A program made the translations under genes and the position numbers. Below the pieces are notes generated by a model, which did no database searches, was not told the DNA's origin, and saw only the letters and a program-made list of their open reading frames with translations. A stretch of DNA of 34,479 bases from positions 1 to 34,479 of the forward strand of contig QNAR01000001.1 of NCBI GenBank assembly GCA_003643975.1. The letters are read 5' to 3'. The stretch comes from Thermotogae bacterium (GTDB lineage Bacteria > Thermotogota > Thermotogae > Petrotogales > Kosmotogaceae). Below are positions 8,279-16,007 of this stretch, in pieces (positions within the stretch are counted from its first letter, which is position 1; every line of letters starts with the position of its first letter).

Positions 8279-9065
8279 CTCCGAAAGGCCATATGGAAGC
8301 GTCTTTTTCCGTTACCCACAGATGTTCCAGTTCAAAGGTAGGCACTGTATAAGGGTTACCATCAAGATGCCTTATGGCCCATATGTAATACATGGCGTAT
8401 CCCGGTGCACTTACCTGTGGATGAGAGAGATCATCAAGGATTTTCAGCGTATCACCATGCCTGATCTTATAAACATCCTCGCCCAACATCCCAAAGCCAA
8501 AGCCCTGCTCGGGAAAGAAGCGATAATGGTATATTTCAGGCTGAGGATGGTGGTGTGGCGGATAACTTGACCACTTGCCAGGGTAATTTACCACCTCTCC
8601 AAGCACCAGTTTGGCATCTGGGGCGTTGGTTACATCAAAAATAGTACGCACGATCCTCGTAGAAGTTTCGCGCATTGTGCCTTCGCCTCTGTGTTCTGAC
8701 CTGGTATCGTTCCCCTGATAAAGCCGACATTCAAAAACCGCATCATTTGTAGTTGCAAAAATTGCGATTTCTGCATTGGTTTTGGCCTCGATTTTTACCT
8801 CAGTGCTCATTGGAACATGCAGGCATACAGGTTCATTTTCCAAAAGAGAGTCTCTTTTTACCAGTTCTACCCTTCCATTCCATTCGAAAGATATTTCCCC
8901 TTTCATCAGCAGGAAAGCTCTTTCCTTTCCGGGCTGGCTTTTGTAGGTTTGTTGGCCCTTCAACAAAAGTAGACCAAAATCCATCATTGTATCTTTCTCT
9001 GATTCACCCTCCCGGGTTATTTCGTTAAAACCTTGTATGCGTTTCTTCGCTTTTAGCAAATACAT
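8271..9065 (-). CDS. iolB: 5-deoxy-glucuronate isomerase IolB
   Basis: It isomerises 5-deoxy-D-glucuronate to 2-deoxy-5-keto-D-gluconate (DKG), a ketose with a free CH2OH-C=O end. The bicupin protein has 264 residues, with the metal-binding HHHPQPE motif at 171-177 and the typical segments RTIFDVTNAPDAKLVLGEV and YHYRFFPEQGFGFGML. The ATG was chosen because GGAGGAG lies 7 bases upstream. It is the last classical iol gene upstream of the transketolase genes in the transcript. No iolC kinase or iolJ aldolase gene accompanies it here, so the fate of its product is the key question of this locus. Confidence 0.94.
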   Translation of the reverse strand: MYLLKAKKRIQGFNEITREGESEKDTMMDFGLLLLKGQQTYKSQPGKERAFLLMKGEISFEWNGRVELVKRDSLLENEPVCLHVPMSTEVKIEAKTNAEIAIFATTNDAVFECRLYQGNDTRSEHRGEGTMRETSTRIVRTIFDVTNAPDAKLVLGEVVNYPGKWSSYPPHHHPQPEIYHYRFFPEQGFGFGMLGEDVYKIRHGDTLKILDDLSHPQVSAPGYAMYYIWAIRHLDGNPYTVPTFELEHLWVTEKDASIWPFGGE

Positions 9066-9088
9066 TGCTCATCTCCTCCAGATTTGCA

Positions 9089-10051
9089 TTATTTTCTTAA
9101 AAGGACATTTTTAACGCTGGCTGCTATATCCTGAGCTGTCATATTGAAGCGTTTCTTCAGGTAGTCAACATCTCCAACTTCGCCAAACAAATCTTTTACC
9201 CCCACTCTTTCAATGGGTACAGGGCACGTTTCAGCGACCACTTCGGCAACTGCAGAACCAAGGCCGTTATATATATTGTGGTTTTCGGCTGTCACAATTG
9301 CCCCGGTTTCAGATGCACATTTTTCAATGAGCTCTCTATCTATGGGTTTAATGGTAAAGATGTTAACTACTCTTGCATCAATGCCCTCACTTGCCAGCAA
9401 ATCAGCGGCATCAAGAGCTTCTGCCACCATGATTCCCGTGGCAATAATAGTGACATCTTTCCCTTCTCTGAGAACTATTCCTTTTCCAATCTCAAAACTT
9501 GAACCTTCTTCGAATACCCGTATTGTTGTTTTTCTCGAAATCCTCACGTAGAATGGTCCGTAAGAATAGGTTATGTCTTTTAGAAGGGCTTTCATCATTA
9601 CAGTATCAACAGGCTCTATAATCGTGATGGTAGGAATTCCCCTCACAAAGCCAATATCTTCCAAAGGCATATGAGTTCCACCGTTATATGCAGCGGTTAC
9701 TCCTGGATCTGTTGCCATCATCTTCACGTTTAGCTTGTTATAGGCTATGGAGATATATACCTGATCAAGAGCCCTTCTAGTGCTGAAACAAGCAAAGGTA
9801 TGAGTGAAGGGGATCTTGCCAGTGGCAGAAAGACCTGCGGCAATGCCCATCATATTGGCTTCCTGAACTCCCACGTTAATCGCTCTTTCAGGGAATTTTT
9901 CTAAAAATCTGTAAGTACCATTGGAATGCATCAAATCCGCATCGAGTACGATTATATTTGGATCACTCTTTGCAAACTCTATGAGCTGGTCGATATAGAC
10001 ATCTCTCATCATTACAGTGTCGGGTTTTCTCTTTTCAACGAGTTTGATCAT
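9089..10051 (-). CDS. Transketolase C-terminal half (Pyr and C domains)
   Basis: This 320-residue subunit carries the pyrimidine-binding and C-terminal domains of a split transketolase. The catalytic Glu that activates ThDP is at 64 in VGVQEANMMGIAAGL, followed by HTFACFSTRRALDQV and the regulatory-domain strands VTIIATGIMVAEALDAADLL and ARVVNIFTIKPID. It overlaps the N-half gene by 4 bp (ATGA), so the two should be made in equal amounts as a heteromeric enzyme. In the pathway proposed here it transfers the C5-C6 glycolaldehyde unit of DKG to an aldose phosphate. Split transketolases are common in archaea and Thermotogota, and can also be DXS- or sulfo-transketolase-like; the actual donor must be tested. 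Confidence 0.92.
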   Translation of the reverse strand: MIKLVEKRKPDTVMMRDVYIDQLIEFAKSDPNIIVLDADLMHSNGTYRFLEKFPERAINVGVQEANMMGIAAGLSATGKIPFTHTFACFSTRRALDQVYISIAYNKLNVKMMATDPGVTAAYNGGTHMPLEDIGFVRGIPTITIIEPVDTVMMKALLKDITYSYGPFYVRISRKTTIRVFEEGSSFEIGKGIVLREGKDVTIIATGIMVAEALDAADLLASEGIDARVVNIFTIKPIDRELIEKCASETGAIVTAENHNIYNGLGSAVAEVVAETCPVPIERVGVKDLFGEVGDVDYLKKRFNMTAQDIAASVKNVLLRK

Positions 10052-10902
10052 CTAAGATCCCTTTCTTTCTCTTCCCATTCTTTTTGTAACGCGCTTATGG
10101 CATCGTTGATCTGCTCCTCATTAAACTTCATATGGTGGTTCAGCTCTATGCCTTCTGCAAAAGTGCAGCCTTTTCCTTTTATTGTGTGTAAAACAATTAC
10201 AGAGCTTTTCCCTTTTGTTTCCTTTGCTCTTTGTATTGCTTCATGTATCTGCATGACATTATGCCCATCAACATCCTGAGCGTGCCAGCCAAATTCCTCC
10301 CATTTTTTCCTCAAATCCCCAAGTGGATTGATATTGTCAATGTATCCATCAAGCTGTTGCTTGTTGTAATCGATGAACACTATGAGGTTATCGAGTCCGG
10401 CATTTCCAGCGAATAATGCACCTTCCCAAACCTGTCCTTCCTGGCATTCTCCATCGCCTAAAAGAACATAAACATAGTTTTCCTTGTTGTCCATCTTATG
10501 CCCCAGGGCAATTCCTATACCCATAGAAATACCCTGTCCGAGGGAGCCTGTGGACATATCTATACCCGGGGTATGATTTCTGTCAGCATGACTCGGTAAA
10601 TCCGTTCCCCCTCGATTCAGCGTTTTCAACCATTCCATGGGGAAAAAACCCTTCAAAGCCAGCGTTGCATACAAAGAAGGGCCTGCATGACCCTTTGACA
10701 TCACAAACCAATCACGGTCTTCCCATTTTGGGTTCTTGGGATCGTATCTCATAACTTTGCCATAAAGCACTGCGAGCAGTTCAACAATTGACATCGCGCC
10801 ACCAATGTGGCCAAATCCGAGATATCCGAGCTCCTTCAAGGTTTCAATGCGAATTTTTGTTGCGAATATTTCCAGTTCTTTCATTTCGTTGTCTGTGAGC
10901 AT
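10048..10902 (-). CDS. Transketolase N-terminal half (ThDP PP domain)
   Basis: This 284-residue subunit has the diphosphate-binding domain of transketolase. Visible motifs are GHIGGAMSIVELLAVLY (31-47), MSKGHAGPSLYA (68-79), GSLGQGISMGIGIA (119-132) and the ThDP/metal motif GDGECQEGQ (149-157) ending in DYNK. It starts 6 bp after the racemase gene and overlaps the C-half by 4 bp. It acts with the next subunit in the cytoplasm. Being embedded between an inositol isomerase and a malate-type racemase argues for a dedicated catabolic role and not the housekeeping pentose-phosphate transketolase. Confidence 0.92.
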   Translation of the reverse strand: MLTDNEMKELEIFATKIRIETLKELGYLGFGHIGGAMSIVELLAVLYGKVMRYDPKNPKWEDRDWFVMSKGHAGPSLYATLALKGFFPMEWLKTLNRGGTDLPSHADRNHTPGIDMSTGSLGQGISMGIGIALGHKMDNKENYVYVLLGDGECQEGQVWEGALFAGNAGLDNLIVFIDYNKQQLDGYIDNINPLGDLRKKWEEFGWHAQDVDGHNVMQIHEAIQRAKETKGKSSVIVLHTIKGKGCTFAEGIELNHHMKFNEEQINDAISALQKEWEEKERDLR

Positions 10903-10908
10903 CAGAGT

Positions 10909-12171
10909 TTATTCACCTCGCTTGATTTTAGGGAGTGTAGAAGCTCCAAGGGGAAATACGGCGTATTTTGCGTTCATCCCCTTTTCACCAAAAGCTTCTT
11001 TTACAGCTTCAGTAGGGTTATCAAAGCATCTTATGCCAACTAACTTTTCTTCTGCGAATTCTTTATTGGTAACCAGGAAAATTTCCGATGTTTTTAACAC
11101 GACTTTGGATATTGCAGCTGCTTTGTGGCCACCCAGGACAAAATTTTCTTTCAGGCCTTCAACCAGTTCCGTAGGCTTTTTTCCAGAGGTAATCCATTCT
11201 TTGAAAGTTTTACTTCCGTATTTCTCTGGACATTCGGCAAAAAGAATCATTCTACCACCGGGTTTCAAAACCCCGGCGCAGTTATCTATCGCCTTTTGCG
11301 CTTGATAGAGGTTGATATCCTTTGGATATCCTCCAGCGCTTACAATGACAATGTCAAGAGGCTCTTTAATGGGAACAAGCCCACTTTTTTCAAGGCGTTC
11401 AGCCAATATCCTGTGTGCCTTGATCCAATCACCAGAAGCAGCATCGATCACTCTATGATGTTCGCCCACAACCACGTTCAAGACGAAATCAATTCCCAGA
11501 AAACTCACACCCTCTTCGATATCCATGCGTACAGGATTGTCGTAAATAGAAGCCGCTTCAGCACCATCTTCCATCATGTGGCTGTGATTTTGTCTGATCG
11601 TTTTGGCAGAAGCGACACCGGGTAGAATGGCTTTGGCACCACCGGAAAATCCGGCAAAATAATGAAATTCCACGTTGCCAAGGCAAATTCTGAAATCAGC
11701 CTCAACAACAGGGCGAAAAAATTCTACTCTCGTCCCCCGGGTGGTTGTGCCCACATAAACCGTATTGTCCACGTCATGATTCAAAACTCTAATTCTTTCG
11801 TAGATACTTTTGCCAACCGCCTTTTGCAATTCATCTTCCGTCATCTTTCTGTGAAGGCCTAAGGCAATTACAATTGTTATATCCTCATCATTCACACCTG
11901 CTTTATTCAGCCTGTCAATGACATGAGGCAAAAGAACATCACTGGGGCATGGCCGGGTCAAATCGCTGGTCACTATCACCACTTTCTGTCCTGGCTTAAC
12001 TAGCTGTTCAACTCTTTCCGTGCCCACCGGATGATTTAAGGCTTTTTCAACAAGTGCATTTTCTGAATCGGTGATGGATTGCCGTTGGGGGTGATACTCA
12101 CCAACAAATCCTTTCTCAGGTAATTCAACTTTTACAGTCGATTCACCATATGGAAGTTCAAAATTGAGCAT
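10909..12171 (-). CDS. LarA-family nickel-pincer-dependent 2-hydroxyacid racemase, proposed malate racemase
   Basis: This 420-residue protein matches the lactate racemase LarA superfamily, which inverts the C2 carbon of 2-hydroxyacids by hydride transfer through the nickel pincer nucleotide cofactor. The residues known from LarA are recognisable with correct spacing: Arg73 in DLTRPCPSD, His107 in GLHRKM, His170 in EFHYFAGFSGGAK, Lys180 (the cofactor-attachment lysine, 10 residues after His170) and His196 in RQNHSHM (16 residues later). The YPKDINLYQAQKAI segment is also typical. Family members include lactate, malate and 2-hydroxyglutarate racemases. It overlaps the PGK-like gene by 1 bp (TAATG). 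A D-to-L-malate role is inferred from neighbours. Cofactor genes larB, larC and larE are not in the window. Confidence 0.9.
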   Translation of the reverse strand: MLNFELPYGESTVKVELPEKGFVGEYHPQRQSITDSENALVEKALNHPVGTERVEQLVKPGQKVVIVTSDLTRPCPSDVLLPHVIDRLNKAGVNDEDITIVIALGLHRKMTEDELQKAVGKSIYERIRVLNHDVDNTVYVGTTTRGTRVEFFRPVVEADFRICLGNVEFHYFAGFSGGAKAILPGVASAKTIRQNHSHMMEDGAEAASIYDNPVRMDIEEGVSFLGIDFVLNVVVGEHHRVIDAASGDWIKAHRILAERLEKSGLVPIKEPLDIVIVSAGGYPKDINLYQAQKAIDNCAGVLKPGGRMILFAECPEKYGSKTFKEWITSGKKPTELVEGLKENFVLGGHKAAAISKVVLKTSEIFLVTNKEFAEEKLVGIRCFDNPTEAVKEAFGEKGMNAKYAVFPLGASTLPKIKRGE

Positions 12172-13436
12172 TATTTTTCAACCTTCCTGTACGCCTTTTT
12201 CAGAGCCTTAATAAGAGGAAGCTCTTTGCCAGATAAGAAGCGTACCATAGCTCCTCCAGCAGTACATATATAGCCAAACTTCTTATTGGCATTTTCTACG
12301 AGCTTCTGCGCAGCGGAGACACTATCTCCGCCTCCGATAACGCTATAACCCGGAGCTTCAGCAATGGCATTCCATATCTCTCTTGTCCCCTTTTCAAAAA
12401 GCGGGTTTTCATACGCTCCAGCGGGCCCGTTTATAAAAATCGTTCCTGCTTTCATGATTTCACCCTTATACAGCTCTATGGTCTTTTCACCTATATCAAG
12501 GAAAAGAGCATTATCAATTGGAAGCTCGTTGATAGAGCATTCCACACGTTTTCCATCTTTTTCATATGCAAAGTCTACAGGATTGAGAAACCTGTCGCCA
12601 AAGCGAGCAAGATAATCTTTGGCAGGTTCAATGAAGGCATCGAGAGAACGATCGAAAATGAATTTTTCCTGCTGCTTGCCGACCGATCTTCCCATAGCCA
12701 TTTGCATGACTATTCCCGTCACACCACAGGTCAAGATTTTATCAGCAGTGCCATTTTCGAGGACCTGTTTCATCATTCCGAAAGCATCGGATATTTTCAA
12801 CCCTCCAAGAACAAAAACAGCGGGCTTTTCAGGGCTTTCCATCACTTTTGTTAATGCTGAAAGCTCTTTGAAGAGAAGCCTGCCTGCCGCCGTAGGCAAA
12901 AGCTCTTCGAAAGCGACCATGGAAGGTGAGTTCCTATGTGCTGCCGAAAAAGCGTCGTTTACATAGTAATCTGCAAGAGGGGCAAGATTACGAACTATGT
13001 AGGTATTCAACATCTCATGCGCTTCGAGCTTTACAGCGTTCTCAAAGGTTGAAACTTCTTCTGTTAGATATCTAACATTTCCCAGCAGTACCGCTTCGCC
13101 TGGCTTCAGGCTTTTCACCATTTCCTGCGCAGCCGGCCCGGCAACATCATCGATGTATTTCACGGGTTTTCCAAGCTTTTCTGACAACTTTTCAGCATGC
13201 TCAGCCATGGAAATGAGATTATGGTAATCGAGCGTATCTCCCTGATGTGCTAGTATAGCCAGCTTTGCCCCTTTTTCCATTAGTTCCCTGATTGTAGGTA
13301 TACTTTGATTTATTCTATTTTCATTGGCTATTTTTTTTGTTTTCGGATCGAGAGGGGAGTTGATATCAATCCTCAGGATAACTGTCTTATCATGGAAGTT
13401 AAAGTCATCGAGAGTATTTATCAAAATCTCTCGCAT
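12171..13436 (-). CDS. Archaeal-type phosphoglycerate kinase paralog, proposed malyl-phosphate kinase
   Basis: This 421-residue two-domain kinase transfers the acyl phosphate of an acyl-phosphate substrate to ADP. PGK landmarks are RIDINSPLDP (22-31, the RxDxN catalytic motif), Arg41, GNVRYLTEE (119-127), NDAFSAAHRNSPS (160-172), the nucleotide-site GGLKISD (211-217), INGPAGAYE, GGGDSVSAA and TAGGAMVRFL. It groups by motif with archaeal PGKs. Oddity: the canonical SHLGRP/AHQGRP motif reads AHQGDT (63-68), so the Arg that contacts the 3-phosphate of 3-phosphoglycerate in canonical PGK is an Asp. That fits a substrate lacking this phosphate. It overlaps both neighbours by 1 bp, tying it to the GAPDH-like and LarA genes. 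Confidence 0.88.
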   Translation of the reverse strand: MREILINTLDDFNFHDKTVILRIDINSPLDPKTKKIANENRINQSIPTIRELMEKGAKLAILAHQGDTLDYHNLISMAEHAEKLSEKLGKPVKYIDDVAGPAAQEMVKSLKPGEAVLLGNVRYLTEEVSTFENAVKLEAHEMLNTYIVRNLAPLADYYVNDAFSAAHRNSPSMVAFEELLPTAAGRLLFKELSALTKVMESPEKPAVFVLGGLKISDAFGMMKQVLENGTADKILTCGVTGIVMQMAMGRSVGKQQEKFIFDRSLDAFIEPAKDYLARFGDRFLNPVDFAYEKDGKRVECSINELPIDNALFLDIGEKTIELYKGEIMKAGTIFINGPAGAYENPLFEKGTREIWNAIAEAPGYSVIGGGDSVSAAQKLVENANKKFGYICTAGGAMVRFLSGKELPLIKALKKAYRKVEK

Positions 13437-14458
13437 TACTTATGCCTCCCTATTTTTAGGTATTTGTTCGTAAGCCCAACGGCTTCCAGCCTATCCGCCT
13501 GCATTTCCATAGCGGCTCTGATACCATCAATCGTCTCGGGAATAACCACGGACTCTTGTGGAATATGCAGGGAATATATGAGGTGGTCTTCAAAAGGCGT
13601 AACTGTTTCTTCCCATATGGAAATTTCGTACATATCGCCGCGCGGATTTCCCAAATCACGTGCATAGCGGAATATGGAAGCGTTACCCAGAAAACCATCT
13701 TCTATTTTTACCAGCCTGATTCTTGGGTGTTCTCTGAATATCTCAATGGCCTCTTCTTTGGAAACTTTCTTTTTGGGTTTGGCAAAAACGGTGATGAAAT
13801 GACCATGGGTAACGGGAGTGTGCACCAAAACGCCGGTGGCCTTCACATGAGGCATTATGAGCATTAAGTCAACCGCTTGATGGTTAGGAACCGGATCAAC
13901 TTTCAGCGCATTAGTAAGACCTCTGTGGTAATCTCCCGGATCAGCAACACGCCTCACAATATGAATCATCGCGGATTCCACTCCAACAGCTCTATCTAAG
14001 CAATCTACAGAACGAATTAAACCAGTGGTATTGCATGAAGTAAGTTTCAAGAATTGTTTTCCTATACCTTTTTCATAATTTGCATATCCGTGAAAAAACA
14101 CATCGGCAACGCTTGTTTTTTCTCCACCCTGGAAAATAGCTTTTTTGCCGTATTTTTCGTAAAGGACTTTGTTTTTCGCACCTACGCCAGCATTGGTTGC
14201 ATCAAGAACTATATCCACTTTTTTAATCAGGTCTTCCAGATTTCCAGAAATAGGAATGCCAGCTTTTTCAACCTTTTCCCGGTTTTCCTCAACGGAAAGG
14301 TAAAAATCGTAGGGCATTCCCTTCTCTTTTAGAGCCCTAACGGCAAGCGTCGGAGCAACATCCGCTACACCAACAAGTTCCATGTCTTCTTGAAGTGCAA
14401 CTCCATCAGCGAGACGTTGGCCTATCACACCATAACCAACTACACCAACTTTTACCAT
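13436..14458 (-). CDS. Archaeal-type (class II) GAPDH paralog, proposed malate-semialdehyde dehydrogenase (phosphorylating)
   Basis: This 340-residue enzyme belongs to the archaeal glyceraldehyde-3-phosphate dehydrogenase family, which oxidises an alpha-hydroxyaldehyde and inorganic phosphate to an acyl phosphate with NAD(P)+. The Rossmann motif is GVVGYGVIGQR (5-15), the catalytic Cys142 is in TSCNTTGL, and the RRVADPGD segment (169-176) is conserved. The family's SHHGPD substrate-site motif is altered to NHQAVD (192-197), hinting at another substrate. It is the first gene of the operon: GGAGGG lies just before the ATG, and the stop overlaps the PGK-like start as TAATG. Ordinary Thermotogota glycolysis uses a bacterial GapA, so this copy is probably specialised. 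The malate semialdehyde substrate is inference. Confidence 0.87.
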   Translation of the reverse strand: MVKVGVVGYGVIGQRLADGVALQEDMELVGVADVAPTLAVRALKEKGMPYDFYLSVEENREKVEKAGIPISGNLEDLIKKVDIVLDATNAGVGAKNKVLYEKYGKKAIFQGGEKTSVADVFFHGYANYEKGIGKQFLKLTSCNTTGLIRSVDCLDRAVGVESAMIHIVRRVADPGDYHRGLTNALKVDPVPNHQAVDLMLIMPHVKATGVLVHTPVTHGHFITVFAKPKKKVSKEEAIEIFREHPRIRLVKIEDGFLGNASIFRYARDLGNPRGDMYEISIWEETVTPFEDHLIYSLHIPQESVVIPETIDGIRAAMEMQADRLEAVGLTNKYLKIGRHK

Positions 14459-14472
14459 ATTAAATCCCTCCT

Positions 14473-14486
14473 TGTATGCGTATTCA
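14473..14486. promoter_or_regulatory. LacI-type operator-like palindrome 1, inositol operon leader
   Basis: The sequence TGTATGCGTATTCA lies 14 bp upstream of the first gene. Its reverse complement agrees with the site at 14740-14753 at 11 of 14 positions, with a central CG as in LacI-family operators. It is the weakest of the three and lies next to the ribosome-binding site. Confidence 0.45.
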
Positions 14487-14612
14487 CAAATCCCTCATAC
14501 AACAAATCATCTCACAAAGAATACCGATGAACAAAACCTAAAGACCTCCCATTAACGGCTTTTATTTTCAGTTATTCCGAAATAATGTCGATTAAGCATT
14601 CTGTTCTCATAA

Positions 14613-14626
14613 TGTATTCGCTTACA
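14613..14626. promoter_or_regulatory. LacI-type operator-like palindrome 2, inositol operon leader
   Basis: TGTATTCGCTTACA; its reverse complement TGTAAGCGAATACA differs at one position from the site at 14740-14753. Two near-identical 14-mers 127 bp apart in a non-coding leader are unlikely by chance and suggest cooperative or looping repression. The matching regulator gene is not in the window. Confidence 0.6.
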
Positions 14627-14730
14627 TCCAGTTTTTTCGATCCAACTATGCGTATTTTTTCACAATGTTATCCGCATAATGTGCCAATATAGCCGTTTTT
14701 ATGCTGTTTATAACTTTTATTCACAACATC

Positions 14731-14759
14731 TATTCTTAATGTAAGCGCATACATGACAA
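14731..14759 (-). promoter_or_regulatory. Candidate promoter of the inositol operon
   Basis: On the minus strand TTGTCA (14754-14759) and AGAATA (14731-14736) are separated by exactly 17 bp. The -35 is good and the -10 is weak. The spacer contains the whole operator at 14740-14753. No other combination with acceptable spacing stood out in the leader. Confidence 0.4.
14740..14753. promoter_or_regulatory. LacI-type operator 3 inside the promoter spacer
   Basis: TGTAAGCGCATACA is a near-palindrome with a central CG, as in LacI/GalR operators. It fills positions 14740-14753 of the 14737-14753 spacer between the -35 and -10 candidates, a classical site for repression by steric exclusion. A related element, TTATCCGCATAA, lies at 14668-14679. 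Confidence 0.6.
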
Positions 14760-14800
14760 CTCACTTTACTCTCTGTATCGATAAAATAAATTTAAAAATT

Positions 14801-14824
14801 TAAAAAAGGGCCTTTAGGCCCTTT
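14801..14824 (-). terminator. Intrinsic terminator of the BMP-family gene
   Basis: The stem AAAGGGCC/GGCCCTTT (14805-14812 with 14817-14824) has a 4-base loop and is followed on the minus strand by a T run. It lies 33 bp past the BMP stop codon. It separates the BMP transcription unit from the inositol operon, which therefore needs its own promoter between here and 14458. Confidence 0.85.
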
Positions 14825-14856
14825 GCATATATTATATTTCTCACACTGTTTTACTA

Positions 14857-15918
14857 TTACTGTCTTGGGATAGTTCCTACTACGTTATCTACAAACCAAT
14901 CCATGCTGAGAAGCTCACTATCTGAAGGAATATCTCCAGCGGGAACTCTGAGTTTGCCCTCCTGATCATACAGTGGACCAACAAATGGATGGAATGTTTC
15001 ACTGATAATAGCTTCTTTGAAAACGGAAACGAGTTTTTTAACCGTATTGGGAACAAGATCACTTATGTCTAAATCCACAACGCCGTCGGCCATACCACCC
15101 CAGTATTGCTCGCTCTTCCATGTTCCAGCCATAACCTCTTTTATAACCCTTTCATAATAAGGTCCCCAATTCCATACAGGCGCACCAAGATATGACTTGG
15201 GCGCGAATTTTTCCATGTCGCTGTTATAGCCAATTGAGTAAACGCCGTATTCTTGTGCAGCTTGTTGGGCAGCCGGTGAATCCTGACCCTGCGCTATTAC
15301 ATCCGCGCCGATATTCAATAAAGAAATCGCCGCTTCCTTTTCCAGTGCAGGGTCATACCAAGAATTCACCCAGATAACATGAACTTTCGCAGCTGGATTT
15401 ACATATTCTATGCCAAGGGCAAAGGCGTTTATTCCCCTCACGACCTCTGGAATAGGATAAGCAGCTACATAGCCTATGATGTTGCTCTTTGTCATGATTC
15501 CTGCTATAAGCCCTGAAAGGAAATCCGGCTCGTAAATCCTCCCAAAATATGTGCCAACATTATTGGCGGTTTTATAACCTGAGCAGTGCATGAAAATAGT
15601 TTTTGGATATTTTTTGGCAACGTTTATAACCGAGTCCATATAACCGAAGCTCGTCGCAAAGATCAAATCATATCCTCTCTGAGCGTAGCTTCTTATTACA
15701 CTTTCAGATTCAGCACCTTCAGGCACGCTTTCAATGAAATCAGTTTTGATGGCATCGCCGAATACCTTTTCTACGTACTGTCTTCCAAGATCATGTGCAT
15801 AAGTCCAGCCAGCATCGCCAACCGGTCCAACATAAACATACGCCACTTTCAGTGCTTTAGCAGACAGGAACATTGAAGCAAGCAAAATCGCTATAACCAA
15901 AATCGTGCGTCTTTTCAT
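14857..15918 (-). CDS. BMP-family (PnrA/Med-like) ABC transporter substrate-binding protein
   Basis: This 353-residue exported protein has the signal sequence MKRRTILVIAILLASMFLSAKA and no lipobox cysteine at the cleavage region. It shows the basic-membrane-protein pattern: KVAYVYVGPVGDAGWTYAHDLGR near the N-terminus, then GYDLIFATSFGYMDSV, NNVGTYFGRIYEPDFLSGLIAGIMTKSNIIGYVAAYPIPEV in sequence, and INVWVNSWYDP-like and GADVIAQGQDSPAAQQAA segments. Family members bind purine nucleosides or related ligands for RbsABC-like transporters. No permease or ATPase gene is adjacent, so it is an orphan binding protein. AAAGGGG precedes the ATG. It is monocistronic or shares a leader with the small remnant gene upstream. 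Confidence 0.88.
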   Translation of the reverse strand: MKRRTILVIAILLASMFLSAKALKVAYVYVGPVGDAGWTYAHDLGRQYVEKVFGDAIKTDFIESVPEGAESESVIRSYAQRGYDLIFATSFGYMDSVINVAKKYPKTIFMHCSGYKTANNVGTYFGRIYEPDFLSGLIAGIMTKSNIIGYVAAYPIPEVVRGINAFALGIEYVNPAAKVHVIWVNSWYDPALEKEAAISLLNIGADVIAQGQDSPAAQQAAQEYGVYSIGYNSDMEKFAPKSYLGAPVWNWGPYYERVIKEVMAGTWKSEQYWGGMADGVVDLDISDLVPNTVKKLVSVFKEAIISETFHPFVGPLYDQEGKLRVPAGDIPSDSELLSMDWFVDNVVGTIPRQ

Positions 15919-16007
15919 AAAATCATCCCCTTTGCATTCAATATGAAATTAAAAACCTGTTCTAAATATGCTTTCACAACACCATGATACACAAAAATCC
16001 ATTTTTA

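Noticed and set aside
12171..14458. GAPDH and PGK as the housekeeping glycolytic pair
   Set aside because: They are fused by 1-bp overlaps to a racemase and inositol genes, are of archaeal type, and both show changes in substrate-phosphate motifs. Thermotogota normally have bacterial-type gap and pgk elsewhere, which could not be checked here.
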